The translations under genes and the position numbers were made by a program. A stretch of DNA of 26,621 bases from Gymnopus androsaceus JB14. Taxonomy: Eukaryota > Basidiomycota > Agaricomycetes > Agaricales > Omphalotaceae. The notes beneath the pieces are model-generated. The model saw nothing but the letters and a program-made list of their open reading frames with translations. It did not search any database and had not been told where the DNA came from. This document shows positions 11,358 through 21,147 of this stretch, piece by piece; position 1 is the stretch's first letter; every line of letters starts with the position of its first letter. The stretch lies in contig ML769999.1 in the NCBI GenBank assembly GCA_009733575.1, positions 1 through 26,621 of the forward strand, read 5' to 3'.

Positions 11358-12181
11358 CTACTCCCTCGATGTGATGCGCTGGGATACAACCCTATCAACG
11401 GCGGTAGCAATGGGCTCCTCTCCACCGATTAAGTCGATCCACAGTCCCCCTCCATTCTCTTTCTCCAGCAGATCCACTGCAACAGCAGCCACGTCCTCCC
11501 TTGGGACACTCCCAGCCAGCTTAGCCCGTCCAAGGTCAACTTTTCCAGTCCCAGGACTATCTGAAAGCGCTCCTGGTCGCAAACAAATGTCTACCCAATC
11601 CGATTTCCCAGACTGACACTTTCTGCTTTCGGTATAAAGATACTCATCAGCGACAGTCTTCGCCTCGCAATAAACGCCTATGGCTTCCCAAGCTTTCTTG
11701 AAGACTGCTTTATCTTGGTCGTTCCAGTACGAAGCAGGAGCACGTCTACTGCTGCTGGCGGAAACCATGAGGAATTTCTTCACGGAGGGAGCGGTGATAG
11801 CTGCTTTGATGAATCGTTTGGCAGCGATTTCGTCAACGGCTTTGGTGCGTTCTGGACCACCTTTTCCACCAGCACCTACACACATATGTTAATGATTGGG
11901 AATAATGTCAAACAGTTCGATGCTCAAGAATGCTAACCTGCCGACCAAACGACCCAGTCAATATCTTTCATCAAGTTAACGGCTCCTTCTTCATCTGTTT
12001 CCTCGATAGATGCTACCACTGGATTAATCAAAGATGAGTCTTCGGGATGCAAGTCTCGGATTTCTTTGCTGTGGTCCGGATTGCGAATGATAGATGTGAC
12101 TTTGTGACTATGGGCAGCGAGGATTTTGGTCATATGAAGAGCGACTTTGCCGTGGCCGCCTAGAATGAGTACTTGAACCAT
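11358..12181 (-). CDS. NAD(P)-binding Rossmann protein, atypical SDR / NmrA-like (two exons)
   Basis: Exon 1 12181-11938, intron 11937-11876 (62 nt, GT..AG), exon 2 11875-11358; 253 residues. The N-terminus, VQVLILGGHGKVALHMTKIL, is a beta-alpha-beta dinucleotide fold with GGHGKVA as a GxxGxxG-type motif (8-14). VTSIIRNPDH follows the second strand, DWVVWSAG the fourth, KKFLMVSASSSRR the fifth, and VYCEAKTVADEYL holds a Y..K pair like the SDR catalytic pair. LRPGALSDSPGTGKV is typical of the atypical SDR subgroup that resembles plant and bacterial NAD(P)H-binding epimerase-like proteins. Substrate unknown. Length is normal for the family and the frame is intact. It converges with nothing close by; its promoter faces the repeat region on the right. 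Confidence 0.87.
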
Positions 12182-12785
12182 TATTTTGGAGATGGACGTG
12201 GACGTCGAGACAAGATTTGGACTACGTCATATTTTGGATAGATATTGTCGATAAGATAAGATTTCAACGCGTGCCTACCGAATCCAGCCCAGCAACGCGT
12301 AAGTTCTCCATTCAATATTGGTGCTTGGAAATTAGTGTTTTACTATATTTCTATCTATAACGGGTCCGTGAGCATTCAGTTTTTCTCATTTGAGGTAGAT
12401 CCAACATCACTGATCAGTACAGTCTTCTTGCTTAATCCCTCATACAATGCTCTCACTAATGAACCCAAATCTATGAATCTCGGATCCTCAAGACTTCTCA
12501 AATCCGACTCTCTGAAGACGTCAGCTACCGCACACCTAGTACTTCTGAACACGCTCGCGGCAAAGACTAGCTATAGGACCAGGTCCCCAAGTTAAGCGTT
12601 CGATGAACTGGTGAAACCAGTCAGGCGTATAATCAATGTAGAATGCGAAATCTGGTACTATAAAGGCTCTTCATACCATCGGTGCTTCATAAAAACCAGC
12701 TTCATCTTTACCAATGCGTTTTTCCGTACAGTCTTTTGCAAAAAAAGCAATTGCAGGATCACCTCAGTTACGTCGCAGATCACAA
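12182..12785. other. intergenic region upstream of NAD(P)-binding gene
   Basis: No supported gene. Plus-strand open stretches at 12335-12595 and 12611-12877 have no ATG-based start that fits, no splice signals and no family likeness. Two ACGCGT hexamers occur near 12269 and 12295. Confidence 0.4.
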
Positions 12786-13328
12786 GTGCCCAGTGCCAAA
12801 TAACTGGCGTTCCCGGTCATACCATAGTCCATACATTGCTGACAGTTGAAATAAAGCTAGCGACTGTACAAAGCTAAAGAATAGTCCTATCCTCAAAGCA
12901 AAATGTAAGTCGCGCCGCAGACAACAAGTTCAGGCTGGGTCTGACAAATAACTACTGACGTTCCCGGTAATATCATAGTCCATTGCTGTTGAACACAGGT
13001 GAGGATCGGACAAAGTTAAGGACTAACTCTATCCTCAAAGCAATCATTAGTGCATTCGGAGGATCATATTGCCCGCGCTGCAGACAACAAGTTCAGGCTA
13101 GGTAAGCCAGATAACTAACGTGCCCGGTCACTGGAAAGCTCCATCCTCAAAGCAAACATTAGTGCATTCAGAGGATCATGCTGCCCGCGCCGCAGACAAC
13201 AAGTTCAGGCTAGGTAAGCCAGATAACTAACGTTCCCGGTCATTGGCAAGTTCTAACCTCACAGCAAACATTAGCGCATTCAGAGGATCATGTTGCCCGC
13301 GCCGCAGACAACAAGTTCAGGCTAGGTT
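12786..13328. repeat. tandem repeat array, about five units of 112-142 bp
   Basis: Units begin with CCTCAAAGCAA and contain ATTAGTGCATTC.GAGGATCAT, GCCGCAGACAACAAG, TTCAGGCTAGGTAAGCCAG and ACGTTCCCGGTCA. Clear starts are at 12890, 13032, 13144 and 13256. The spacing is 142, 112 and 112 bp, with the last unit cut off near 13328; a partial unit precedes at about 12786. The two 112-bp units are nearly identical, so their duplication is recent. The array ends about 70 bp before the TATA box of the Spherulin-4 gene, so it sits where upstream activating sites would be. Confidence 0.85.
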
Positions 13329-13398
13329 AACATAACCTTCTTGGAGAAACCTGCGCCCCGACCTTGTACTCTTAATTGTCGAAATAAGCTAGGAGCTA

Positions 13399-13406
13399 TA
13401 TATAAA
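13399..13406 (+). promoter_or_regulatory. TATA box of the Spherulin-4 family gene
   Basis: TATATAAA lies 38-45 bp before the ATG at 13444, implying a very short 5' UTR. A perfect consensus at this place supports strong, regulated transcription. Confidence 0.6.
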
Positions 13407-13443
13407 AGACTAGGAATGGAGGATGCACTACAACTCGCCAACC

Positions 13444-14401
13444 ATGTTCTCCCTCAGAACAGTCTTTGCTGCTCTCCTGTTGTGTCAGACTTTCCTTTCT
13501 GCACAAGCATCCATTGCGGCTATATTTCCTTTTTACATCTATCCCGACGATGGCTGTACCGCTTGGACTACAGTGTTCGATTCGTATGTACCCTCCGCAG
13601 ACTTTTGGCCCGTCATACTAACAAAGTATCCTTTCAGAATCACTGCCAACCCAGATCTCCTGTTCTACATCGTCATAAACCCTAATAGCGGCCCAGATGA
13701 TTTTGACTCGAACTACCAGGCCTGTGTTCCAGAGCTACTTGCCCTCGGCAACAATGTCAAAATCCTTGGATATGTTGACACAGGTAATGGCAAGCGTGCG
13801 TCATTTGATGTCCTTGATGATATCGCAACGTACATGGGCTTCCCAACGGCGTACCGCCCCTCTGGTATCTTCTTCGACGACACCTCTGCAACAAGCAAGT
13901 TTTTGTCCAATTACACGGCGTATGCAACTCAAGTTCGGGCGGATGTTCCGAATGATTCTATCGCGAGTCCATTAAACTTCTTCATCTCGTCGAGTCTGAC
14001 AGACTGTTCTGCGAATTTTCACTCAGGTCATCTTCAATCCAGGTGAAAACGTGGCCGATACCTCCTTCTTCTCTATCGCCGATTTTATCGTGACTGCCGA
14101 AGATTTCTATGATGACTTTAGGTATGTCAAGTGCAGACCTTCATCGTCCCAACTTACAGTCCGTAATGATGCTTTTTTCAGCTTCCCTAGCTCACTCGTC
14201 ATAAACTCCGCCAACCCCGTCGGACAACAAATTGTCATCATTCATGATGCACCTACCACTCTTCCGACCTCCCTCATGGAGGAAATGGCTACGGCTGGTA
14301 TCGCCGCGACGTTCATTACCAGCGTCGATAACAGTAATGCCTATAATACCACGCCTCCCTACTGGGAACAGGAATGTGCTGAGCTGACTAGCTTGCAGTA
14401 A
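13444..14401 (+). CDS. secreted Spherulin-4 family (spherulation-specific family 4) protein
   Basis: Exons: 13444-13583, 13638-13962, 14027-14121, 14182-14401; 259 residues. ATG 13444 (context CAACCATGT) gives the signal peptide MFSLRTVFAALLLCQTFLSA. Family hallmarks follow: IFPFYIYPDDGCTAW, ITANPDLLFYIVINPNSGP, NVKILGYVDTGNGKR, AYRPSGIFFDD, VIFNPGE, FIVTAEDFYDDF and the C-terminal YNTTPPYWEQE. The fold is predicted to be a TIM barrel like glycosidases; the enzymatic role is unproven. Intron 1 (54 nt) has no stop and keeps frame, so it could be mistaken for exon. Intron 2 (13963-14026) appears to start with GC (GCGAGT) rather than GT: only this donor keeps phase without dropping residues. Some members are induced during encystment or on hosts. 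The tandem array upstream may control this gene. Confidence 0.88.
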
Positions 14402-15414
14402 TGATTCCTAGTCTCGCAAACTTTGCTGATTTATGTATTGGTCTTGGGCTTACTTTTCGAGCCGCTGTGTAATATACTTCCTTGCTTCCTTTTTTGTTTC
14501 CTTCTTCCTAGTATTACATACTATCTTTGTGTATTTATTCGTTAGGGTTTAACGATAAAACTTGGTCCACTACTTTGGCGAAAAAGTAGACATGAGAGGA
14601 CAGTCGCCGCCCTGCAACCATCTGACGAGGTTATACCATATCGCGAAAGAAATAAGGCTCCTTGTTGCATTTTGTCCGAATAAATAAGGCCGTAGGAAAA
14701 TGTTACTAGATACACACCCGGCCCCGCTGGTTGAGCGGACGAGGAAACCGCAGGTCCCATAGACCCAATCTGCGGCGAGCTCAACCTGCAAGAGGAAGGT
14801 AGACCGCAGATCCAATGTAAGGTAAGGTACTAATTAGTAGTGGTAATGATATTAGTCGTAGTATTATGAGCGAAGCAGAGGTGGCTTACGGATTCGTTGA
14901 TCGTCCGTGATGCACCAACTACAACGCTGGAGATCTCGTAATACTAAGTAGTAGGAGAAGTAATTAATCAGCTCGTTTCGGAGGCTGGCATACGGTCTGA
15001 AAGAAGGCTATTCAGGCGCGCAATTTATCTCTTGAGAACTACCTTCTTGTTGGAAAGCGCATCAACTGAAACAGTCGAACCTTTGGTCGATGCTCTAACT
15101 TGAATATCATGATCGGAATGCAAGTTGGTTCGACGAACGATTTCTAGTACCGAAGATTCCCGCCATTCCTTCAGGATTGATCATTGATCTAATTAATATC
15201 TTCGAAAGTTAGTGAGGCCTTCGTTTCTACGAATGGTTCGACCAAGATTCGTCGACGAGATCAAGGAGCTAAGCGCGAGAACAAAAATCAAAAAATTCCA
15301 CGTGCACCGTGACCTCACGTGCTGGCAAACCCTACATTTAAATTCTTCAGTAGTTCACAAACGCGTCTCTTTATCATAACCACACCTCTGAAATTTTTTC
15401 ACCACTGTACCAAA
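14402..15414. other. intergenic region of about 1 kb
   Basis: No gene supported. AT-rich 3' flank of the Spherulin-4 gene is followed by mixed sequence; small minus-strand open stretches at 14542-14815 show no family features. The right end holds the promoter of the 15415 gene. Confidence 0.45.
15299..15321. promoter_or_regulatory. paired CACGTG (E-box) sites
   Basis: Two CACGTG palindromes at 15299-15304 and 15316-15321, 17 bp apart, lie about 100 bp upstream of the ATG at 15415. CACGTG is the core site of fungal bHLH factors of the Cbf1/Pho4 type. Regulation is inferred. Confidence 0.45.
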
Positions 15415-15935
15415 ATGCCCGCATACTGCACAAAAATGCGCTGCGCTTTCGCGTCTCCCGAGCCTATTAGAGAGAAGAAACCCCGCGCGCTACGTAAAAA
15501 GTTGACCGAAGAGGAGAAGGTGGAAGCCGCAGAAAAACGCGCGGCAAGGAAAGAATGGATGGAGGCGAAGAAGGAGTGGGAAGAGGCACTGCTTCCTTGG
15601 AGGCAAGACGAGGATTTCAAATGGCCTACAGGAACGCTGGTTAGTTCAGTTTGAGTCCTCGGTGTATCTTCTAGCACTAACGCATACGCTATGCATAGGG
15701 AATTTACAAGAGCGATGGTATGCCATCATAGGACCCTTTTGGTCTTTGTAGGACGCTAATTACGCGCTTTTGACGCGTTTTTCTTTTTTTTAATCCAGCT
15801 AAATCCAAATACAGCCTCACCGATGCGGACATCCTCACACTTCGACACGAATCCATTTCCAACTCCCCGAAATCCTTCTTCTCTTACATAACGTCCGAGA
15901 CCTCGCTGAAAAGAAATTCGTCTCTGGTGCCATGA
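15415..15935 (+). CDS. small protein with XPA-C-terminal-like motif, possibly frame-broken at its end
   Basis: Exons 15415-15639, 15699-15717 (19 nt) and 15799-15935 give 126 residues. Introns 15640-15698 and 15718-15798 have GT..AG borders and CTAAY branches. The middle is a charged helix (KKLTEEEKVEAAEKRAARKE). The splice-joined segment GIYKSDAKSKYSLTDADILTL looks like the motif found at the C-terminus of XPA and in many small basidiomycete proteins (..tAKkeY.LtdkDL..L). XPA proper binds damaged DNA in nucleotide excision repair; this protein lacks the zinc finger, so that role is not claimed. The frame ends in SSLVP. In another frame the same DNA reads NVRDLAEKKFVSGAMKDGYDLPELRAL and goes on to 16132, which looks more like the expected helix. 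A missing base near 15885-15895 is therefore possible. Confidence 0.55.
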
Positions 15936-16189
15936 AAGATGGGTATGACTTGCCAGAGTTGAGGGCATTGGTTGAGATTGTGTCGATCCGGCTGTTTAGG
16001 AAGATCGATCATCTGCCGAATAGAAGGGTACGAACCAACCGGAGTGAGATGAACGTGAATTTGAGGTTCATTGGAAATTATGAGGGACACGGGAGAAGGA
16101 GAGGAAGATGGGTGCGGCTAATGGTGCAGTGAAGAAAGCTTGAATCATAGTCTCGGGCTTGTATCATTCCAAGTTATTTATTTACTAGG

Positions 16190-17250
16190 TTACCTTGAAC
16201 ACTTTAGCTGAATGGTCTGATGTTGCTCGTGAATGCGCTCGTAAGCTTGGGAAGACGTGTTTGACCTTTCTATCGACTTCGTCGCGGCTTGGAACGAGAT
16301 GTTCGTCGATAATGATTTTCTCAACGCTACCACAGGCGAGCTGGATCCAAGTCATATGGCGGTACTAGTAACTTGTATGCGTTCCAATGGCCTAGTCTCT
16401 CGAATGGAACTTACAGAGGTGCTTTGGAAACCTTCGTAATGTCGATGCTCATGTCTGGGCTTGCCGTGCTAAGGTTACTTTACCTGCTCGAACACTATCC
16501 GTGTCAATCCACTCTTTCAATACTATTACGGTGAGAAACAAAACTTTTATGTGTATGACTCCACAGCGAACGATTATCTTTACGGGTGAGTATCATTTGA
16601 CGTGTATTAACTACCTGACCAACGTTATTTCTAGCCATCAAGCTCCTGATCGCGTCTACTCAAAACCTGAATTCACGACTACTATCTCTTCAGTAGTGCA
16701 GATTTTGCATTGATCCCCTCTCGCGACGAGCAAATCCAATCCTGTGTTCACAGTGCTCCTACTTAGGGGAGATATGTTAATTGAAATATATTTGATGCCA
16801 TGCTAACCGTATAAAGGGAAGTTCTTCATTGGCTACATACGTTCATTGGGGAGGGAATGTTAGGCCGTACTCGGAGTGGGACTGTGGGTTTGGCTTGGAG
16901 TGTTAGATGCCGTTTAGGGTGTTGGGCTGATGAGTCTGCTCGAAACGCTTTCTCGACCACACGTTTCTGCCACGCTGGCATTTTCTCAGATCCTTGGTCC
17001 TGCAGTGGTTGTGATAGCTTGCCCTACTTCTCCGGACGGAATAGGACTTGGGCTCGGTTTCCCGAATCTTGAAACATGGGATCCTGCAGACGGATTGCAG
17101 AGTTCGCCGATTGTTGACCCGATGTTTTGGGTAGCACTGTGATGCCAGCTTATTATTGTCGCTGGTTACACTGTCGAGAAGAACTTGGTACGTGTCTATT
17201 GTTTTTTGGTATGCTACTGCTGATGTGTAATTGCCTCTATAGCTCGACCT
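16190..17250 (+). pseudogene. decayed coding relic(s) of an unrecognised protein
   Basis: Coding-looking pieces follow one another in changing frames without splice sites to join them: TLAEWSDVARECARKLGK (16190-16255), FDLSIDFVAAWNEMFVDNDF and on (16260-16370), YAFQWPSLSNGTYRGALETF (16373-16435), then NPLFQYYYGEKQNFYVYDST with a good intron (about 16588-16635) and a final exon GHQAPDRVYSKPEFTTTISS ending with a stop at 16714. A second stretch at 16930-17142 reads as a hydrophobic, membrane-like segment (LAFSQILGPAVVVIACPT). At least three frame changes without introns suggest a dead gene. I do not recognise the family. Confidence 0.5.
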
Positions 17251-17617
17251 TGAAATGGCAGCTTTAGTACACTAAGTAGTTTCCATCCATTAGACTTGTT
17301 CTGTATATCTTATCACGGTTGTTGTAACTTGGGGACATTTTGGACAATCTATGTATGTATGTAGTACATAAGATAACTACAATACATTCTTGATACATCT
17401 GTGCAAGAAATACAATGTGCGTATGGTGATACATAAAATAAATGGATATCGTGTACAATTGAAAGCAGACAGAAAACCAAAAGAAGATCGAAAGAGTACA
17501 GTACACTCAGGAGCCGAAGTCCAATCGGATCCACAAACACAAATTTAATGACCACCAAACAATGCTCTGGCGCGCCCTCGAAGGTTCATCCCTGTCTTCT
17601 TTTTCATCATTAGCCCA
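17251..17617. other. AT-rich 3' flank of the minus-strand gene
   Basis: AT-rich with short repeats such as ATGTATGTATGTAGTACAT near 17350. No gene seen; presumed 3' UTR and downstream region of the 18256-17618 gene. Confidence 0.4.
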
Positions 17618-18256
17618 TCACCGTGAGTATGAGGAGCGTATCCCGGAGGTATTAGGACTTGGGTTAAAAGAATCTTCAAAACCAGACGATGGCTGCAATG
17701 AGGCAGAACCACGACGCTTAGTCGGAGCTGGTGAAGTATATGGTATCATGCCGGGGTAAGCATATGATGGATATACCGAGTCAGGAGGAGCAGGAGTGAC
17801 ATAGTGAGATTGTGCAAGCTCGGACACGGAGAATGTTGTCGACAAAGGAGACGCAGAGCCAAAAGGATCGTAGTCGACCCAACCTTGACTCTGTTCATGA
17901 AGCGTTGGGGTCAAAAGGCCCTTGAGCTCCGTAGCCTCGTGCTCATCCCACCACATGTTCCCTCGTTCGTCGCGGTAAGCCTCAGCGCGGGGCAGAGGCA
18001 TATTAGCAGTGGTTGGTTTCGATTTCCTTCGTCGCTGATCGTGACTCGAGTGATGCGTAGAGCGATGGGCGCCGCCTAAAGGAGCCATATCGCGAGCCTG
18101 CTGCTCCATCATACGTTTCGCATTCCGCTCGATAGACCCTCCGCCCATGAACTGCATCATGAGAAGCTCTGAAGCTAGACTCGGAGGCAACTGCTGCGGT
18201 GCGGGTTTACTAGCCTTTGGTTTCGACTGCGACTTTGAGGAGCGAGTGAAAGACAT
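17618..18256 (-). CDS. unrecognised Ser/Pro-rich basic protein (single exon)
   Basis: 212 residues from the ATG at 18256 to the stop at 17618. An in-frame ATG at 18346 would add 30 hydrophobic residues, but that region is more likely 5' UTR. The N-terminus is basic (MSFTRSSKSQSKPKASKPAP), followed by a short Met-rich helix (LASELLMMQFMGGGS...AKRMMEQQARDM), a basic patch (DQRRRKSKP, possible nuclear signal) and a central conserved-looking block AYRDERGNMWWDEHEATEL. The C-terminal third is low-complexity Ser/Pro/Tyr and probably disordered. I recall WW/D-E blocks like this in basidiomycete hypothetical proteins but know no function. Divergent to the F-box gene. Confidence 0.72.
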   Translation of the reverse strand: MSFTRSSKSQSKPKASKPAPQQLPPSLASELLMMQFMGGGSIERNAKRMMEQQARDMAPLGGAHRSTHHSSHDQRRRKSKPTTANMPLPRAEAYRDERGNMWWDEHEATELKGLLTPTLHEQSQGWVDYDPFGSASPLSTTFSVSELAQSHYVTPAPPDSVYPSYAYPGMIPYTSPAPTKRRGSASLQPSSGFEDSFNPSPNTSGIRSSYSR

Positions 18257-18904
18257 CGAGAGCAAAAGAGGATACTGAGAATACAAGAACTGGATGCGAA
18301 TCAGTACGATGACTCGGGAGTGAGGACGGATGGGAGTTATTATCATCTCTTATATACATCAGCAGAGTTCCGTGAGCATTTTGCAAAAAGGAAAGCTCAA
18401 AGGGCACACAAAGGGTTAATCTGCCAACGAAAAGACAATAAAGCAGCACCTAACGTGAAAGGGATCCAACGAAGTGACATTTCGAAACAAAAAGAAACAG
18501 TTTCTCCGAAGAAACGAGGCGTTCGAAAGAAGGAGGTTCGTGTGCTTCTTATTTAAGCTCCATGGGAAACAAAAGGGAGAACACAATAATGGAAAGACAA
18601 AAAGCAAAAGACAAAAAGACAACGACGCGTCACGCGTTTAAGCGGCGCTAATTCGTGACTCGCCACTGGCGCTTAATTATTAACTTAATATCGCTACCTT
18701 GAACCTTCGATAAGTTCAAGGTAAACGACTTGCGAAAATACTGATAAAACCTCTCAGTGTATTCTTAATCGCGCCAATCCCAGATTAAGGAACTTTGCAG
18801 GTAACATCCAAGTAACATCAACCGTTTTCTCAAGGTTCACAACATTCAATAATTCCAAATCCCCTTAAAATTTATGCTACAGCACGAACACACTAACACG
18901 ACTT
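18257..18904. promoter_or_regulatory. divergent promoter with twin ACGCGT and a 9-bp dyad
   Basis: Lies between start codons at 18256 (-) and 18905 (+). Two overlapping-spaced ACGCGT hexamers occur at 18625-18630 and 18632-18637; ACGCGT is the core of the MluI cell-cycle box bound by fungal APSES/MBF-type factors. A perfect dyad, ACCTTGAAC (18696-18704) with GTTCAAGGT (18714-18722) around a 9-nt spacer, is a good operator candidate. Functions are inferred. Confidence 0.45.
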
Positions 18905-21147
18905 ATGCTTGAATCCAACATCTCCCTTTACGACATTATTTTCACCTCCATCGACGATCTCATTCGGAGAATCGCTGTCAATCCTCATGAAGCTACTATC
19001 CTATCATGGCTTCGAAGCGGAGACTGTTCTCGATCTCCCGCAGAATTATCATCAATCAATGCCTTTCTTAAGGATGGAAAAAGTCGCCTTGTCGAATGCA
19101 ACAGCATAATTGACCAGATTGATGCCGCTATTCAAAAGCTCGAAAGAGCTCGAGACGCGTTGGAGCATTCTGTCGATATCACTGCGTCCCTCCAGGACCC
19201 CGGAAACTTCACCCAAGGTTTGTCCGGAATAGCGTATTTTAGGGGGCGATTTTGGCGAATTTCCTGTCCTATTATAGCGTATTTTAGGGCAGAAGCTCAG
19301 ATTCCCTGTCCTAGAATAGCATACTTTAGGCTGGCGCGTCAGCGCCGAACCAAAATTTTTACCATATTCTGGCCCGATTCTGGGCAAGCTTGACACATGT
19401 GCAAAGCCTAAGACGGACAATGGATTTGCGATGTACAGAGGTACAACAGAATTGCAACGTACTTCATGTTCATGCCCCCGTCGCCAATGTATTGTACCAT
19501 CTCGGGACTGATGCATTGACTGGCTCACAGTATAACAGTATGCGTTTGAATGATCATTTGGGAAACAATGGTGCGCATTCCAAAAGAGGCTGACAAAAAA
19601 GTCCCTTAAGACTTTACCTGCTCTAAAAATCAGGATCCTGTCCGAAAGTGTCAGAAAAGATTTTAAGATCCTGGAAGAGTTGTAGAAGCTGCGCAGAGTG
19701 CTCTGGATTTTTTTTTTTTTTTTTTTTTTTTTGTGCAATTCACGTGACTGTCACTGTCCCAAATAGCGTATTTGAGCTCAAAATAATAGCGTATTTTAGG
19801 CCACCGAGGTGGACAAGGCCTGGCGGTAGTTTCCGGGGTCCTGTCCCTCCTGTCTCCTGTTCGCTGCCTACCCGAGGATGTTTTGATCAGCATTTTTTCG
19901 ACTTTCATTGCTAGCGGAGGTTATTCCCTCTCCCTCTCGCTGAACATAGATCCCCGACCAGCTTGTCCAACTTTGTGCCTTTCACAAATATGCTCATTTT
20001 GGCAAAAAAATAATTTCCTTGAGGCCTATTCTTTGGTCAACCATGTCTATGATTGTATCCAACAACAGTGTCCCAAGGATCCTTCCCCAATATATCTCAC
20101 GCTCAGAAAATGCTCCCTTAACGCTGAAACTGCTCTCGTCCTTGTCACATGAGCCGCAAGCATTTGGTTCCTTGTTTGACCAGATTGGGCGATGGAAGGA
20201 AATAATATTAGGGCCAAGTGAAGCGGATTATATATCCTCTAGGTTGAATCAATCAACCGTTTTCTCTTCCTTGAAAATGGTACAGTTTGACCACCGCCGC
20301 AGTGGTTATAATGGCAATAATTGTCACAGGATGCTTTCTTGCATGCCAGGTTTGAAAACTTTCCGCAGAGCAAACATCTTGTTCTCTTTGGAAGACATCT
20401 CTCAATGTGACTTCTCTCACTTGAAGACACTCAAATATGTTGGTCTTCGTGGGGGATCTCTAGGACAATTTTTGGGGCACATGCCTGAATTGATGGAGTG
20501 CCATTTGTCTTCTTTCACTGGCAACATCCAGTACATCAGCAACAATACGCACCTGGGCAATGGAATTTACCGCTCCAACCTGACAACCTTTGCTGTATCA
20601 TTACATCTCTTGCAACTTGACAATAGTTGGGGGTCGATTTATATGCCTCATCTTACTACCCTCCGCTTTTACAATCAACAGGGTACATACACTTCATCCG
20701 ACCAGGAGTGAAAAGACTGCTGCACAAATATGTTGTTGCAGATATCTTCTTTGCTTGCAAAGTTCGTTGCGGCACTTGAGGATCTATGAAGTTTCAGCTC
20801 AAAATGCAATTACTTTCGTTGATTCCCATCCCTCCATCAACCTTCTGTGGATCTACGTGTGCTACAATGAAGACATATATGAGGAAAGTATTGGGAACCT
20901 GCTCTCTTGTCTCACAATCTCGTTGGACAATGCAGTCATAGCACCAAACCTGAATTGCATCTCTTTGGATATTCATGCCAAAAGGGATGTTTCCAATATG
21001 CTTACGCTGCTCTCAGATGATCTTTGCAATTGGGTCGAACATAGAGTTGCAGCAAATTCCAATTCCCCCTCACAAGTATTGAGCTTGCTGAAGGTAAAAT
21101 TATGTGTAGCTTTGCCAAACGACACAAGGAAAGCGAAAAAATTGTGA
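18905..21147 (+). pseudogene. coiled-coil/F-box/LRR-like gene, broken by a transposon and a frameshift
   Basis: The N-terminal part, 18905-19193, carries a helical coiled coil (VECNSIIDQIDAAIQKLERA) typical of basidiomycete F-box proteins. The F-box resumes at 19851 (SPVRCLPEDVLISIFSTF, then ACPTLCLSQICSFWQ). Between them sits a 649-bp element; joining 19193 to 19851, thus counting the 8-bp duplication once, keeps frame exactly at TASLLSPVRCLPEDVL. A second lesion is the A7 run at 20004-20010: with six A the frame reads SFWQKIISLRPILWSTM and on through a leucine-rich region to about 20690; with seven it stops at 20152. A third frame change near 20690-20760 (possible short intron) leads to SLRHLRIYEVSAQNAITF and a stop at 21147. 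F-box proteins recruit substrates to SCF ubiquitin ligases; this copy probably does not work. Confidence 0.8.
19194..19842. mobile_element. 649-bp non-autonomous TIR transposon with 8-bp target duplication
   Basis: Perfect 15-bp terminal inverted repeats, AGGACCCCGGAAACT at 19194-19208 and its complement at 19828-19842, are flanked by a perfect 8-bp direct repeat GTCCCTCC (19186-19193 and 19843-19850). An 8-bp duplication fits hAT-type (or KDZ-type) transposases. The element carries five copies of AATAGCGTATTTTAGG or close variants, all in the same orientation: 19228, 19273, 19315, 19762 and 19785, three near the left end and two near the right. Most are preceded by TGTCC. A run of 25 T lies at 19708-19732. 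No transposase frame was found. It interrupts the F-box gene between the coiled coil and the F-box. Confidence 0.93.

Noticed and set aside
12335..12877. Two plus-strand open stretches as genes
   Set aside because: They lack a suitable ATG or splice context and run into the tandem repeat array.
12786..13328. Tandem array as a CRISPR
   Set aside because: Units are contiguous 112-142-bp repeats without unique spacers, in a eukaryotic setting.
14543..15335. TAGGGTTT at 14543 and AAACCCTA near 15328 as a third hAT-like element
   Set aside because: The flanking 8 bp (TTATTCGT versus CATTTAAA) do not match and the inner terminal bases diverge at once.
19708..19732. 25-T run as the tail of an inserted retroelement (SINE/LINE)
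   Set aside because: It lies inside a TIR element with its own duplication, and no second pair of flanking repeats surrounds it; probably a microsatellite.
19052..19738. Minus-strand open frame of 228 codons
   Set aside because: It starts in the poly-T tract (giving poly-Lys), spans the transposon and runs into the F-box exon antisense; no family likeness.
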